64,000 nt of DNA from Candidatus Poribacteria bacterium (GCA_958295945.1 OY282386.1:2232001-2296000); one strand, 5' to 3'. Positions 36,521-45,214 are shown, counted from the stretch's first letter. The notes: generated by a model from the sequence alone, not told the origin. Translations and numbers: made by a program.

Positions 36521-36683
36521 CACCTTTCGCACGGCTGGTGCTCGGTTTCTTATGGTCGACATTTTCTATACACCTTTCGCACCGCTGGTGCTGATATATG
36601 ATTTATAAAAGCCTCGGAGAGGCGACAGGTGTCCAGCACTTAATATCAAACACAGACATAAGCCCCAGCGGGGCGACAGGTGT
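36521..36683. repeat. Four REP-like hairpin units in convergent pairs
   Basis: Units lie at 36521-36542 and 36571-36592 (minus orientation, 50 bases apart) and at 36610-36632 and 36661-36683 (plus, 51 apart). Read in the same sense, each has a short stem (AGCACC/GGTGC or GCCCC/GGGGC or GCCTC/GAGGC) followed by a conserved CGAMAGGTGT tail. The stem bases vary in a compensating way. Confidence 0.65.
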
Positions 36684-36721
36684 ATCATAAGCACAAACTT
36701 TACTCACTAAATTGACGCCCA

Positions 36722-36800
36722 TAGTGCGGTTCGGAAACCTTACCTACCGTAGAGAGAAAGTGTAGATATAATTTCATAGTTCACCATAAATAACCCTGGT
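36722..36800 (-). repeat. Inverted copy of the 31-kb composite repeat
   Basis: On the minus strand it reads TTATTTATGGTGAACTATG, then ATTATATCTACACTTTCT and GGTAGGTAAGGTTTCCGAAC. These blocks align with the left half of the repeat at 31021-31102. It ends close to the left end of the ISAs1 element. Confidence 0.55.
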
Positions 36801-36817
36801 ACTTTAGTCAGAGGCAT

Positions 36818-38011
36818 TCAATTGTCGATGTTTGCTCCTAAAAGCATGAGTGCTTCTTTAGGTTTTGCTGCAAAATATCGGAATGCATAAGCGATTTCAG
36901 TGTTCCCAGAAGTGCGTAATAGACTAATAGTTGCATTTCGTAATGCGCACATCACCTGAGGTCCGTTGCCACACCGGACTTGAGACGCATCCTCATCAAA
37001 GAGCACATCCCGTGTGCTGTGCGACAGGTTCTCTATCGCCCAATATCCACGGCGGAGCATCAAAATCCGTTCTGCTGACCCACACTCAGGCGTTAGACTT
37101 GTGATGCCATATTGCGTCATGGTGCTCTTTTCACCGGTGCGGGTGTGTTCTCGTTCTGTCTTGTATTGGTAAACTTGTGCAAGCCCCGGCCAGTCCACAT
37201 ATCCTGTCCCTATTAGGAGTGTGCTTGTCGTCATCGTGCGCGTTTGGAGCCACCCATTGTCTTTTTCAACAGTGGTGCAAGTCCCTGTCCGTGCACCAAG
37301 TTCCTTATGTCCCTGCTCACCTGTTTTTGTGGGATGTGATGTCCGAGTGTCCGAGTGTTCACTTTCAAATACGGCGCGAATATCTTCTAATAGAGTGGGG
37401 TGGTTTTCTTTTACAGGCATGACATAATCCGCACCCGCATCACATAAGTCTTGACAGAACGAACGTTGTGTCAGCAGCGCATCTGTTGTCACCACTTTTC
37501 CTGCGACATCAAACGCTTCAAGGATGCGTGAAGCAATAGGGATTTCATTCGTCTTATCAGACACAGGTCGCTGTGTGAGTGTGATACCGAGTTGATGTGT
37601 CACAACAGATAACAGATGTGTGATTTGCGCATCTTGCGTGAGACTGCCACATAAGGTTTTGCCATCTATCGCTACCGCATTCTTATCGTCTTCCTGCGTC
37701 GCTGCGAACACATCGGTTGCCCACTCACTGAGTGTCTTTTCTAAAGCAACAACGTCTAAATCGTTGAAACAATAATGGAGTGTTGAGGCACAAGGTGTCT
37801 TCGGATGCGTGAACCCGAGTGTTTTCGCAAATTCGGGAGGGTATGTCCGACCCCATTGTGCGATAGCACTATAACTGCGGTATCCACACATCATGGCAAT
37901 CACTGAAAGACTTAAAATAGCGGATAACGGATGTCGTTTTCCACGTGGGTTGCGTTTATCAGGCACTTCTGCTAATCTATTAAGTCCGTGGCGAGGATCT
38001 TCTTTCGTCAT
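36818..38011 (-). CDS. ISAs1 family transposase (DDE_Tnp_ISAs1)
   Basis: The 397-residue transposase starts at ATG 38011 (GGAGG upstream). The N-terminal DUF4372-like zone (RHPLSAILSLSVIAMMCG) precedes the DDE core: AIDGKTLCGS, then VVTTDALLTQ and VMPVKENHP, and the C-terminal GYWAIENLSHSTRDVLFDEDASQVR. These are the family's hallmark blocks. The length is full and no frameshift is seen, so the element may be active. The leader carries tandem repeats and a hairpin that could limit expression. Confidence 0.9.
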   Translation of the reverse strand: MTKEDPRHGLNRLAEVPDKRNPRGKRHPLSAILSLSVIAMMCGYRSYSAIAQWGRTYPPEFAKTLGFTHPKTPCASTLHYCFNDLDVVALEKTLSEWATDVFAATQEDDKNAVAIDGKTLCGSLTQDAQITHLLSVVTHQLGITLTQRPVSDKTNEIPIASRILEAFDVAGKVVTTDALLTQRSFCQDLCDAGADYVMPVKENHPTLLEDIRAVFESEHSDTRTSHPTKTGEQGHKELGARTGTCTTVEKDNGWLQTRTMTTSTLLIGTGYVDWPGLAQVYQYKTEREHTRTGEKSTMTQYGITSLTPECGSAERILMLRRGYWAIENLSHSTRDVLFDEDASQVRCGNGPQVMCALRNATISLLRTSGNTEIAYAFRYFAAKPKEALMLLGANIDN

Positions 38012-38043
38012 TTTTACCTCCAAAGAATAAAATCTATATAAAC

Positions 38044-38112
38044 TTTGAGGTAAAGTATATTTTGAGGTAAAGTATATAAGATATAGCATGAGAAGTCATG
38101 CTATATCTTATA
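38044..38112. repeat. Tandem 17-mers and a 17-bp hairpin upstream of the transposase
   Basis: TTTGAGGTAAAGTATAT occurs twice in direct contact (38044-38060, 38061-38077). It is followed by a perfect hairpin: the arm at 38075-38091 pairs with 38096-38112 around GAAG. Both lie inside the IS, just upstream of the transposase start. They could be transposase-binding or transcription-control sites. Confidence 0.6.
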
Positions 38113-38290
38113 TTATGAATATACACAACCAATATCAACAATTGAATGCCTCTGGCACAAACGGGACTTCATTATACTCTGAATATCGTAAATCTTTTGG
38201 TTTTTTGGTAAACGTAGTTACCTCCGTAAATCTTACGATCTGCCAATTCAGAGGAAAATCCATTGGAGTCATTTTGCTCATGTATTCCTT

Positions 38291-39694
38291 TTACTGAATT
38301 TTAGCGAGTCGTTCTCCGATGGAACGCAGTACTTTTTTCATGTTGCGCGGTTCATTCAACGTGTCCGGCTTAGGTGTAGTGGTAGCGTACGAAGCGTGCG
38401 GCTCCAGTCTCTCCTCAAAACGGTTATAGAGTGTAACGGTGGTCCATTGAGCCGTTTCATAATTTGGTGCTGGTAGTCCGAGGTTTTCCATTTCTTGGCG
38501 CATTTTCCTTGTGCCTTCACTTAAAGCCCGGACCAGAGGTTCACCGCGTTCATCTTTCATAAAGCGCATCCAATCAACAATCTTCTGATTTCGCAGCACA
38601 GAACTCAGCACTGTATCTGCAAGACTAAAGTGCCGTGGTACTTCCTGGGGGATGCCACCCGGATTTTCCACCACTAAACCATTCCGATATGCAATGCAAT
38701 GAATCGGTGCGTTGACTCCATAATCTCTATGAATAACAGCGTTCACGACTGCTTCATCAACAGCAAAGAGTGGATATTCGGGATCTTCAATGAATCCACC
38801 GTTAGAACTCCGTCTTATCATTGTGCGGAAGAGGGCAGAATCTCTGAAAAAGGTTCGCAATTTACGAATAATGTTTGGAAGTGCGCCGTCGAAATCTCTA
38901 TCAAAGGTTGTCGTGCCACGGTGCCCTGCCTCTTCAACGTCAACTTCAAAACGTAAAACTCTAACATGCGCTGTTGGAAACTTCTTACGAGGATTTGAAG
39001 CAAAAAAGAGGTAACCTGCATTAGTGAAAGCACATTTTTCACCCTCTATTTGCATAATGGCATCTATGTTTAAGAGAAATGCCTCTGTACTATATTCATA
39101 TTGGGCCCCTCTTGTTTCAAGAAACGCATTTTTGAATTCCTCAACTACTCCGTTATCAAGTTCATCGGGGTTGTAGGGACAGCAGTAGGACGTTTCAAAA
39201 TCAACTACCTTTTTATCACGTTTAAGTTGTTCACGATCTTGTTCAGTTAATGCAAGGTTTTGTGCGCCAACCCTTTTCCATGCTTTTGGAAAATCTGCGA
39301 ATGTTTCACAAATAGCATTCGGTGTCCACGGGGTATAAAGTAGATGCAATCGTTTTCCATCCGAATTAGGTAATTCCACGTCTTGCACCTGTGTTGCGTG
39401 GTTACGTAAATCCAATGTGCCTTGTAGGATGCTATTCATCGTTTGTTCATTAACATGCTGTGTGCCTTTGATGGTACCATCGTCATCGATACCAAGAACC
39501 AAGAGTCCCCCTTCTCTGTTGCGGTTCGCAAAGGCAGAGATGCACTGCTTAATCTTGTCCTTCAATGTGTTGATTTGATTGTTGGTATCTATCCGAATCT
39601 CTTTTCGTTCGAAATACTGCCCCTCAAAATCAGCAGACTGAAGGAAATCAAGATACTCTAAAGGATTATCAAAAACATCTTTTGGGTTTGGCAT
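38291..39694 (-). CDS. AlbA_2/Schlafen-like ATP-binding protein
   Basis: The 467-residue protein starts at ATG 39694 (MPNPKDVFDNPLEYLDFL); the frame upstream to 39823 lacks a ribosome site. The N-terminal AlbA_2 domain shows YFERKEIRI and the FANRNREGGLLVLGIDDDG block. The C-terminal half resembles the divergent HATPase_c_4 domain (AVDEAVVNAVIHRDYG, VVENPGGIP). Such proteins are predicted regulators or defence effectors that bind nucleotide and perhaps RNA. It lies between two IS elements with no clear partner. Confidence 0.82.
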   Translation of the reverse strand: MPNPKDVFDNPLEYLDFLQSADFEGQYFERKEIRIDTNNQINTLKDKIKQCISAFANRNREGGLLVLGIDDDGTIKGTQHVNEQTMNSILQGTLDLRNHATQVQDVELPNSDGKRLHLLYTPWTPNAICETFADFPKAWKRVGAQNLALTEQDREQLKRDKKVVDFETSYCCPYNPDELDNGVVEEFKNAFLETRGAQYEYSTEAFLLNIDAIMQIEGEKCAFTNAGYLFFASNPRKKFPTAHVRVLRFEVDVEEAGHRGTTTFDRDFDGALPNIIRKLRTFFRDSALFRTMIRRSSNGGFIEDPEYPLFAVDEAVVNAVIHRDYGVNAPIHCIAYRNGLVVENPGGIPQEVPRHFSLADTVLSSVLRNQKIVDWMRFMKDERGEPLVRALSEGTRKMRQEMENLGLPAPNYETAQWTTVTLYNRFEERLEPHASYATTTPKPDTLNEPRNMKKVLRSIGERLAKIQ

Positions 39695-39806
39695 TTTCAG
39701 ATACCTCTGTGACGTGTTATCGGAATTGTGGTAAAATAAGCACCGTACGATCTTAATTTTAGCACAAACTGGACTGGGATTCAAGCGTTTTGGACAGGTG
39801 ATCGGG

Positions 39807-39950
39807 ACTAGTGGAGTGTCCACTCTTATTTTATAGGTAAATATCGCGATTCGGAGATCGCTCCTACCGACTGACCACTCATTGTAGGAGGGAACTCCGA
39901 TTCCCGATTTATTTTGCGATCCACAATTTTAGTGTGGACAGTCTACTAGT
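39807..39950. mobile_element. MITE 1, IS630-related
   Basis: 144 bp bounded by ACTAGT (39807-39812 and 39945-39950) with IS630-type inverted ends: left ACTAGTGGAGTGTCCACT, right TTTTAGTGTGGACAGTCTAC. It has no coding capacity. Its interior shares GTAGGAGGGAACTCCGATTC with MITE 2. Confidence 0.65.
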
Positions 39951-40082
39951 GGAGCGTCTACACTAAAATTGTCCGTCGCGATTTGGGGATCTCTCGGACA
40001 GAAACCTTGTGTCCGGTAGGAGGGAACTCCGATTCCCGATTTCTTTGGAGATTCATAATTTTAGTGTAGACGCTCCACTAGT
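39945..40082. mobile_element. MITE 2, IS630-related
   Basis: 138 bp from ACTAGT 39945 to ACTAGT 40077-40082. The ends GGAGCGTCTACACTAAAATT and AATTTTAGTGTAGACGCTCC are exact inverted repeats. It shares its ACTAGT borders with MITE 1 on one side and with the full IS630 on the other. Confidence 0.7.
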
Positions 40083-40094
40083 AGACTGTCCACA

Positions 40095-40766
40095 CTAAAA
40101 TTGTGGGTATAAGCGTTTCAATCGGATGCGAGCATCATCCGTTGTCCATTGCCAGTCTACTTGCTTCGCTTCACCATTTCGTCTTTTTTCCCAAGCTTGT
40201 GTCTCTCGTCGTAGTGTTTCTATATCAGGGATGCGACGACCTAAACATTGTCGTGTTAGCACGCTAAGTTCTATCTCAGCAATATTCAACCAACTTCCAT
40301 GTTTGGGCGTATACACGATTTCTAAACGAGCACATAAACGGCGTGCTTCCGCTGCTGGAAACGCTTTATACAAGGATGAAACTTTATGTGTATTCAGATT
40401 ATCACAAACTAAAATCACTCGTTTTGCTTTCGGATACACCTCGTCTAATAGCACCTTTACCTCTTGTGCCCAATCCACCGCAGTCCGACGCTCACGCACA
40501 GACACGCCTCTCCACCCCGTTAGTGCTTCTGTGAATATGAAAAGTTGTGCTGTGCCATTGCGTCTATATTCATTATCTACACGCTTGACTTGACCCGGTT
40601 TGAGGGGGCACGGCTCGCGAATATCATCCCTCAACGTTACAGGTTGTTCATCCATATTCACAACCGGCACATCTGTGTCTAAAGGTTTCTGATAGAGATC
40701 AAGCACTTCTTCCATTGCTGCGACAAACTCAGCATTTTCGGTGGGTGGGATTACCCATTGTTCCAC
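40095..40766 (-). CDS. IS630 transposase, DDE catalytic part (orfB)
   Basis: The frame holds the DDE catalytic domain: VVNMDEQPV (first Asp), ILVCDNLNTHKVSSLY (second Asp) and TPKHGSWLNIAEIELS (Glu). The frame is open further upstream into the slippery site, where it reads KNELKPHLVEQW. Production of a full transposase needs a -1 shift from orfA at the run of eight A on the coding strand (40787-40794 region). The internal ATG at 40766 has no strong ribosome site, so the fused form is likely the real product. Confidence 0.8.
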   Translation of the reverse strand: MEQWVIPPTENAEFVAAMEEVLDLYQKPLDTDVPVVNMDEQPVTLRDDIREPCPLKPGQVKRVDNEYRRNGTAQLFIFTEALTGWRGVSVRERRTAVDWAQEVKVLLDEVYPKAKRVILVCDNLNTHKVSSLYKAFPAAEARRLCARLEIVYTPKHGSWLNIAEIELSVLTRQCLGRRIPDIETLRRETQAWEKRRNGEAKQVDWQWTTDDARIRLKRLYPQF

Positions 40767-40777
40767 CAGGTGTGGCT

Positions 40778-41254
40778 TTAGTTCGTTTTTTTTAGCGTCT
40801 GGCGCACTGTTTCAGAACAAATACTCTCAACGATTTCAAGCTTCACGAATTCCGAAGCAAGAAGACGAAGGGACCACCTGCTATAGCCTTCAGGCGGTTC
40901 GCTACAACTCAACGCAATCAGACGCGCTTCTGCTTCACCATCCAACTTTCGAGGACACGGAGGTGTTTTGCGGTGCACTCGATCCAACGCTCCCGATAAA
41001 CCCTTTTCTACAAAACGATGCCGCACATTGTAAACCGTCTGCTCATGACACGAGTAAGCTTCAGCTATCTGCTTATCAGTCCAGCGAGGACCATTTACAT
41101 CGGATTTCAATAAGATGTGTGCATGCCTGATCTTATACGCTTTATTTTCTCCTTTACTTATATACTTGTTTAGTTCTTCACGCTCAATATCAGTTAATTC
41201 AACTATATATTTCTTTTTCAAGAGACTATTCCTTAAAGAAGTATTTAGGGACAT
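40778..41254 (-). CDS. IS630 transposase, HTH part (orfA)
   Basis: About 158 residues with two helix-turn-helix segments, DKQIAEAYSCHEQTVYNVRHRF and the later RLLASEFVKLEIVESICSETV. It ends KKTN-stop just after eight A residues that let the ribosome slip back into the orfB frame. The start could be 41281 or the Met at 41254 (MSLNTSLRNSLLKKKY); the latter fits the basic N-terminus. Confidence 0.75.
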   Translation of the reverse strand: MSLNTSLRNSLLKKKYIVELTDIEREELNKYISKGENKAYKIRHAHILLKSDVNGPRWTDKQIAEAYSCHEQTVYNVRHRFVEKGLSGALDRVHRKTPPCPRKLDGEAEARLIALSCSEPPEGYSRWSLRLLASEFVKLEIVESICSETVRQTLKKTN

Positions 41255-41330
41255 TCTAAAAGAAATACGTCTGTTTGGCAAGTTTTATTGAAGAATATAC
41301 CTATAATTTTAGTGTAGACACTCCACTAGT

Positions 41331-42130
41331 TATTTCTCTAATGGCCTGTTCTTGATTAGAAATGGTATAATTCATTGGAATTTCCTCATCAAGAAAGTGT
41401 ACAGTTATTGTATATTATTTCGTACATCTGTACATTTTTTTTAATGGCTGTTAGCCTTGTCTACATAAGGGGTAATAAGGGTTTACTGAAAAACAGAAAA
41501 TTTTTATTTTTGTACACTTTTCATTTTCGGTTTTTTCTTGTTTTTCGTGAATGTTTTCCTGCTGAATATATTCAGATACTCGTGGTGTCCGGTTGTTGAG
41601 TACCCTTGCGATTGAGTAAGATAGAACGATGTAATTGGATGAAAATGGCATAATAACTTGCATGAATATCACCTAAGAGATCGTAACAGGATGTCCTGTA
41701 ATTTTGAAAGAATATTTCACATACGGTTATTTAGCAGAACTCGTGTAATTTGCAATTCTTATCTAAAATTGTTGTGTGACACCAATTATAACACATAATA
41801 ATTGCTTGTGTCAAGTAATTATTTACAATTTTGCGAATATTTCTATATTTTGCGGGACTACGAACGGTTTATCAGGTTAGTTGCGAATGTGTCATGGTAG
41901 TAGGCACGTTCATGAAGATTAAGAAACAAATAGGGTAATTTGAGATCAAAGTCTAGCGAGCGGACAAAGCGCGCCTGCAGTGGGTTGTGAGATATTATAC
42001 CATTTCTATAAATGTATATCCCATTAGCATTTGTTAAGAATGTCTTGAAGGACTGCACAAACTGGCAGTTTGTGGTACAAAAATGCGGCGTTTTCTATTA
42101 GAAATGGTATTATTACCCAATTGGTTGTGA
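41331..42130. other. 800-bp region without a convincing gene
   Basis: Short frames exist but have no ribosome sites or family likeness. Repeated words are present: TTAGAAATGGTAT near 41356 and 42098, the inverse ATACCATTTCTATA near 41998, and a CACAAACTG-g-CAGTTTGTG hairpin at 42056-42074. It looks like decayed mobile DNA next to the IS630. Confidence 0.5.
42056..42074. repeat. CACAAACTG hairpin, dispersed repeat copy 1
   Basis: CACAAACTG and CAGTTTGTG are exact complements around one base, followed by GTACAA. A second copy lies at 48169-48188. Confidence 0.5.
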
Positions 42131-43369
42131 TTACAGTTCAGCACGGGTCATGAAGGTGGCATAGATAGCTGATGTCCGCACCAGATCAGGAATAAAGACA
42201 CGTTCATTTATTGCATGTCCACCCTCACCCTTCGGTCCATAGCCAATGCCCGGTAGACCTGTATTTACAAAATAGTGTAAATCTGTAAATCCAGCAGTGC
42301 TCTTAAACCGCGGTTGATGGAAACGAACCGTTCGCACCGCATCAGCAAAACCTTTTGCTAAAGGTGATTCGGGATCCGTTAGACAGGGTTCAATTCGTAA
42401 AATGGCGCGTACATCTGCTTTTAAGTCAGGATAGTAATCACACGCGCCTACAATCGCTTCGCGTAACTCAAGTTCTGCAAACTCCAATTTTTCATTCGGT
42501 GTAACACGTCTATCTATTGAGAAAGTGAGATGTGCTGGCACAGTGTTGACCTTATCGCCTTCGGTCCCGCGAAATGTGCCACCGATGTTCATAGTTGGAA
42601 AACGTTCATTACCATCAGGCAACTTAAATGCGCGATCAGGAGACTTCAAATCTCTTTTTATCCTCTGCAATGCTGATACAAGTTCCGCCGATTTCTCAAA
42701 AGCATTTATCCCTTTGTCCGGTTGAGACCCGTGTGCTGCTTTTCCTTGCACATCAATTTCACACCACAAAACACCGTTATGTCCATTACCAATGTTCATT
42801 TCCGAACCGCCTTCGCAATTGACAACATAATCGGCATTGACCAATCCCTTCTCAACGATATAACCTGCTCCCAACTGTCCCCCAGTTTCTTCATCACACG
42901 TGAAGGAGCATTCTATGTTAAACTTCGGTTCACTTCCACTTTCCTGTACTGCTTTAATTGCGAATAACAAGGCAGCGATGGAATCTTTCATATCATCGGA
43001 ACCGCGTCCGTAAAGCCATTCCCCGTCAATTTTCCCACTAAACGGATTATCAAATCTCCATTCTCCTGCAACAGGCACCACATCAAAGTGTGCGTTGAAA
43101 TGCACCGTCTTTTCTGCGCCAACATCCCAACGTGCAATTAGGTTTAATCTCGTATGGGTTGAGACGTTTGAAATAACCTGTTCTGCCCGTCGCTTGGTAA
43201 CCTTCACGATTCTTGTCTTCATTCCTAACTCACTGCACTTCTCTTCAAGTAATTCAACAATCTCGGTATAGTTTTCCCCTGGCGGATTGACGGTGGGAAT
43301 CTTGACAAGTTCTTGCAGCAACTTACACAACGCTGCTTGATTGTCCTTAATATAGGTCTGTACGGACAT
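42131..43369 (-). CDS. M20 family metallopeptidase (ArgE/DapE-like)
   Basis: A 412-residue amidohydrolase from ATG 43369 (AGGAG eight bases upstream); codons back to 43474 overlap the cupin gene. Two-zinc site residues are seen in FNAHFDVVP, GRGSDDMKDS, TCDEETGGQ and the late GEGGHAINERVF. It belongs to acetylornithine deacetylase/succinyl-diaminopimelate desuccinylase relatives that remove N-acyl groups. The substrate is open. The cupin gene ends only 17 bases upstream, so they are probably co-transcribed. Confidence 0.87.
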   Translation of the reverse strand: MSVQTYIKDNQAALCKLLQELVKIPTVNPPGENYTEIVELLEEKCSELGMKTRIVKVTKRRAEQVISNVSTHTRLNLIARWDVGAEKTVHFNAHFDVVPVAGEWRFDNPFSGKIDGEWLYGRGSDDMKDSIAALLFAIKAVQESGSEPKFNIECSFTCDEETGGQLGAGYIVEKGLVNADYVVNCEGGSEMNIGNGHNGVLWCEIDVQGKAAHGSQPDKGINAFEKSAELVSALQRIKRDLKSPDRAFKLPDGNERFPTMNIGGTFRGTEGDKVNTVPAHLTFSIDRRVTPNEKLEFAELELREAIVGACDYYPDLKADVRAILRIEPCLTDPESPLAKGFADAVRTVRFHQPRFKSTAGFTDLHYFVNTGLPGIGYGPKGEGGHAINERVFIPDLVRTSAIYATFMTRAEL

Positions 43370-43385
43370 TTTCATATCTCCTGTT

Positions 43386-43799
43386 TTATGATACAACCGC
43401 TTGGTCACCTGCAGACAAATGCCCAACCGTTTCACCTGTCTCAGTGAAAGTCCGTGTGACTTTGACTGATGCATACGTCCACAAAATCTTCATAGGTGCA
43501 TCGCTCTCATTCCAAAACCGATGCGGGATACCAGCAGGAACAAAGGTTGTGTCATAAGTATTCATGGTAAAGACTTCTCCATCAACTTCACAAGTTGCTT
43601 CACCTTCAAGTATCGTGACAGACTCATCGCAGTTGTGGTAGTGTCGTGCAATTGCTGCGCCGGGTTCAAACATCGTTATGCCGTTGGTCAGTGATGTAGA
43701 ATCAAGCCATTTACCTGTTAAAGGCACAGTCTTAACACCAGTCCCACGGTCAATGGGTTTCTGTTCGTCAAAATCAATCACATGTGCTTTCGTGCTCAT
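43386..43799 (-). CDS. Single-domain cupin protein
   Basis: The 137-residue cupin has GAAIARHYHNCDESVTILEGEATCEVDGE (motif 1, with His-His and Glu ligands) and FVPAGIPHRFWNE (motif 2). It probably binds a divalent metal and either senses or modifies a small ligand. It is the first of a two-gene unit with the M20 peptidase. Confidence 0.85.
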   Translation of the reverse strand: MSTKAHVIDFDEQKPIDRGTGVKTVPLTGKWLDSTSLTNGITMFEPGAAIARHYHNCDESVTILEGEATCEVDGEVFTMNTYDTTFVPAGIPHRFWNESDAPMKILWTYASVKVTRTFTETGETVGHLSAGDQAVVS

Positions 43800-43923
43800 T
43801 TTGGTAGGTCTCTCTGTTTAGATTTATCATATTTTCACACATATTAATGAAAATTTCAAGTAGTAATGAGGTAAGGGAGGTTTATTTATAGTGGAATGGA
43901 CAATTAATAGGACACGTCTCAGA

Positions 43924-43942
43924 GGGCGAGGAAACCTCGCCC
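43924..43942. repeat. GC-rich intergenic hairpin
   Basis: GGGCGAGG-aaa-CCTCGCCC followed by ctac. It lies in the 232-bp gap between two minus-strand genes, with flanks (TTATTTATAGTGGA left, TACTACAAATAACCCTGA right) recalling the composite repeats at 31.0 and 36.7 kb. Confidence 0.5.
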
Positions 43943-44031
43943 CTACGGGACTTGTGGTACTTACAAGTGCATTGAAATGTCTTCTTAATTCTAAACTTTA
44001 CTACAAATAACCCTGAAGGTAAGGTGTGATG

Positions 44032-45210
44032 TTACCTCTGAGAGGCAAGGTGAGTAACACAAGCAAATCCATCTATTGCTTTTTGGATTTCAGTATCTGT
44101 GTGCGTTGCCATTGCGGTTACACGTAGACGACTTGTTCCTGGAGGCACTGCCGGCGGACGAATTGCAGGTGCAAACACACCTTCTGCAAATAGTGCCTTA
44201 GCAACATCTGTTGTCCGTTGTGGTTCACCTAATACTACCGGTAAAATCTGTGTTTGACTCGGCAATAAGGTATATCCAATTTTCGTTAGAGTTGTTTTCA
44301 ATGTTTCCGCATGTTTTAGTAGGCGTTGCTGTAGATCTGGTGAAGAGTTCATGATCTTGAGTGCTGCGTCGGCTGCAGCTAAGGTTGCGGGTGGCAGTCC
44401 TGTGGTGAAAATGAAACCGCGCGCACGGTTGACAAGCAATTCAATCAAAGCACTACTCCCCGCGACATAACCACCGAGACCGCCTACTGCTTTACTTAGC
44501 GTGCCCATCTGGATAATAATATCTGTATCTTGAAGTCCGAAGTGTGCGACAGTACCACCTCCATCTTTTCCTAAAACCCCAAAGCCGTGTGCGTCATCTA
44601 TTAACAGCATTGCATTATAATTTAATGCAACATCATAAATATCTCGTAGCGGAGCAATATCTCCATCCATACTGAAAACGCCATCTGTTACAATGAGTTT
44701 GCGTTTAAATTCAGAGGACTCGGCTAATAATGTCTTTAGGTGTTCAACATCACAATGTTGGTAGACCTTTTTTGTTGCGCGACTGAGACGGCATCCATCA
44801 ATGATGCTTGCGTGATTCAGTGCATCGCTTAAGATGAGGGCACTTTCCCGCGCGAGCACAGGAATGATGCTTAAATTGGCAGTATAACCGGAACTGAAAA
44901 CGAGCGCAGCTTCAGCCCCCTTTATTGTCGCAAGGTTAGTCTCCAAAGTTGTATAGAGTTTACTGTTGCCAGAAATAAGCCGAGAACCGCTTGCACCTGT
45001 GCCGTATACCTGTATTGCTTCAACTGCTGCAGTGATGACATCGGGGTGTGTGCTTAAACCTAAATAGTTGTTTGAACCGAGGTTCACAACATCGTGTCCA
45101 TCAAGGTTGATAGTGGCTGTTGGTGCACTCATCACGGTGCGTAGGTGACGTGCTAATCCTGCTTTTTCAAGTTCGGAATACTCTGTTTGCAGCCATTCAA
45201 ATTGCTTCAT
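44032..45210 (-). CDS. bioF: Alpha-oxoamine synthase, 8-amino-7-oxononanoate synthase-like
   Basis: A 392-residue PLP enzyme. GSNNYLGLS, YGTGASGSRLISG, IDDAHGFGVLG and the PLP Lys in GTLSKAVGGLGGYVAGS are the family's core. It would join pimeloyl-CoA/ACP and alanine in biotin synthesis; glycine C-acetyltransferase is the close alternative. A bioD gene in the same window favours the biotin role. It follows the sugar-isomerase-like gene after only four bases, so both are in one operon. Confidence 0.83.
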   Translation of the reverse strand: MKQFEWLQTEYSELEKAGLARHLRTVMSAPTATINLDGHDVVNLGSNNYLGLSTHPDVITAAVEAIQVYGTGASGSRLISGNSKLYTTLETNLATIKGAEAALVFSSGYTANLSIIPVLARESALILSDALNHASIIDGCRLSRATKKVYQHCDVEHLKTLLAESSEFKRKLIVTDGVFSMDGDIAPLRDIYDVALNYNAMLLIDDAHGFGVLGKDGGGTVAHFGLQDTDIIIQMGTLSKAVGGLGGYVAGSSALIELLVNRARGFIFTTGLPPATLAAADAALKIMNSSPDLQQRLLKHAETLKTTLTKIGYTLLPSQTQILPVVLGEPQRTTDVAKALFAEGVFAPAIRPPAVPPGTSRLRVTAMATHTDTEIQKAIDGFACVTHLASQR

Positions 45211-45214
45211 ACTG

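Larger units (their letters stand above)
36809..38154 (-). mobile_element. ISAs1-family insertion sequence
   Basis: Terminal inverted repeats CAGAGGCATTCAATTG (36809-36824) and CAATTGAATGCCTCTG (38139-38154) are exact over 16 bp, and similarity continues about nine more bases. They enclose one ISAs1 transposase gene. The left repeat covers the transposase stop codon. No identical target duplication flanks the element, so it may be old or rearranged. Confidence 0.8.
40077..41330 (-). mobile_element. IS630-family insertion sequence
   Basis: About 1254 bp between ACTAGT at 40077-40082 and ACTAGT at 41325-41330. The inverted ends GACTGTCCACACTAAAATTG (left) and AATTTTAGTGTAGACACTCC (right) match with a few changes. 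IS630 elements duplicate a TA target, and here the TA lies within CTAG. Two frames encode the transposase through a probable -1 frameshift. Confidence 0.8.

Noticed and set aside
36809-38154. Target-site duplication around the ISAs1 element
   Set aside because: The 8-10 bases outside the two terminal repeats do not match.
41858-42058. A 66-codon minus-strand frame near the IS630
   Set aside because: No ribosome site, no family likeness, and it lies in a repeat-bearing gene-poor tract.
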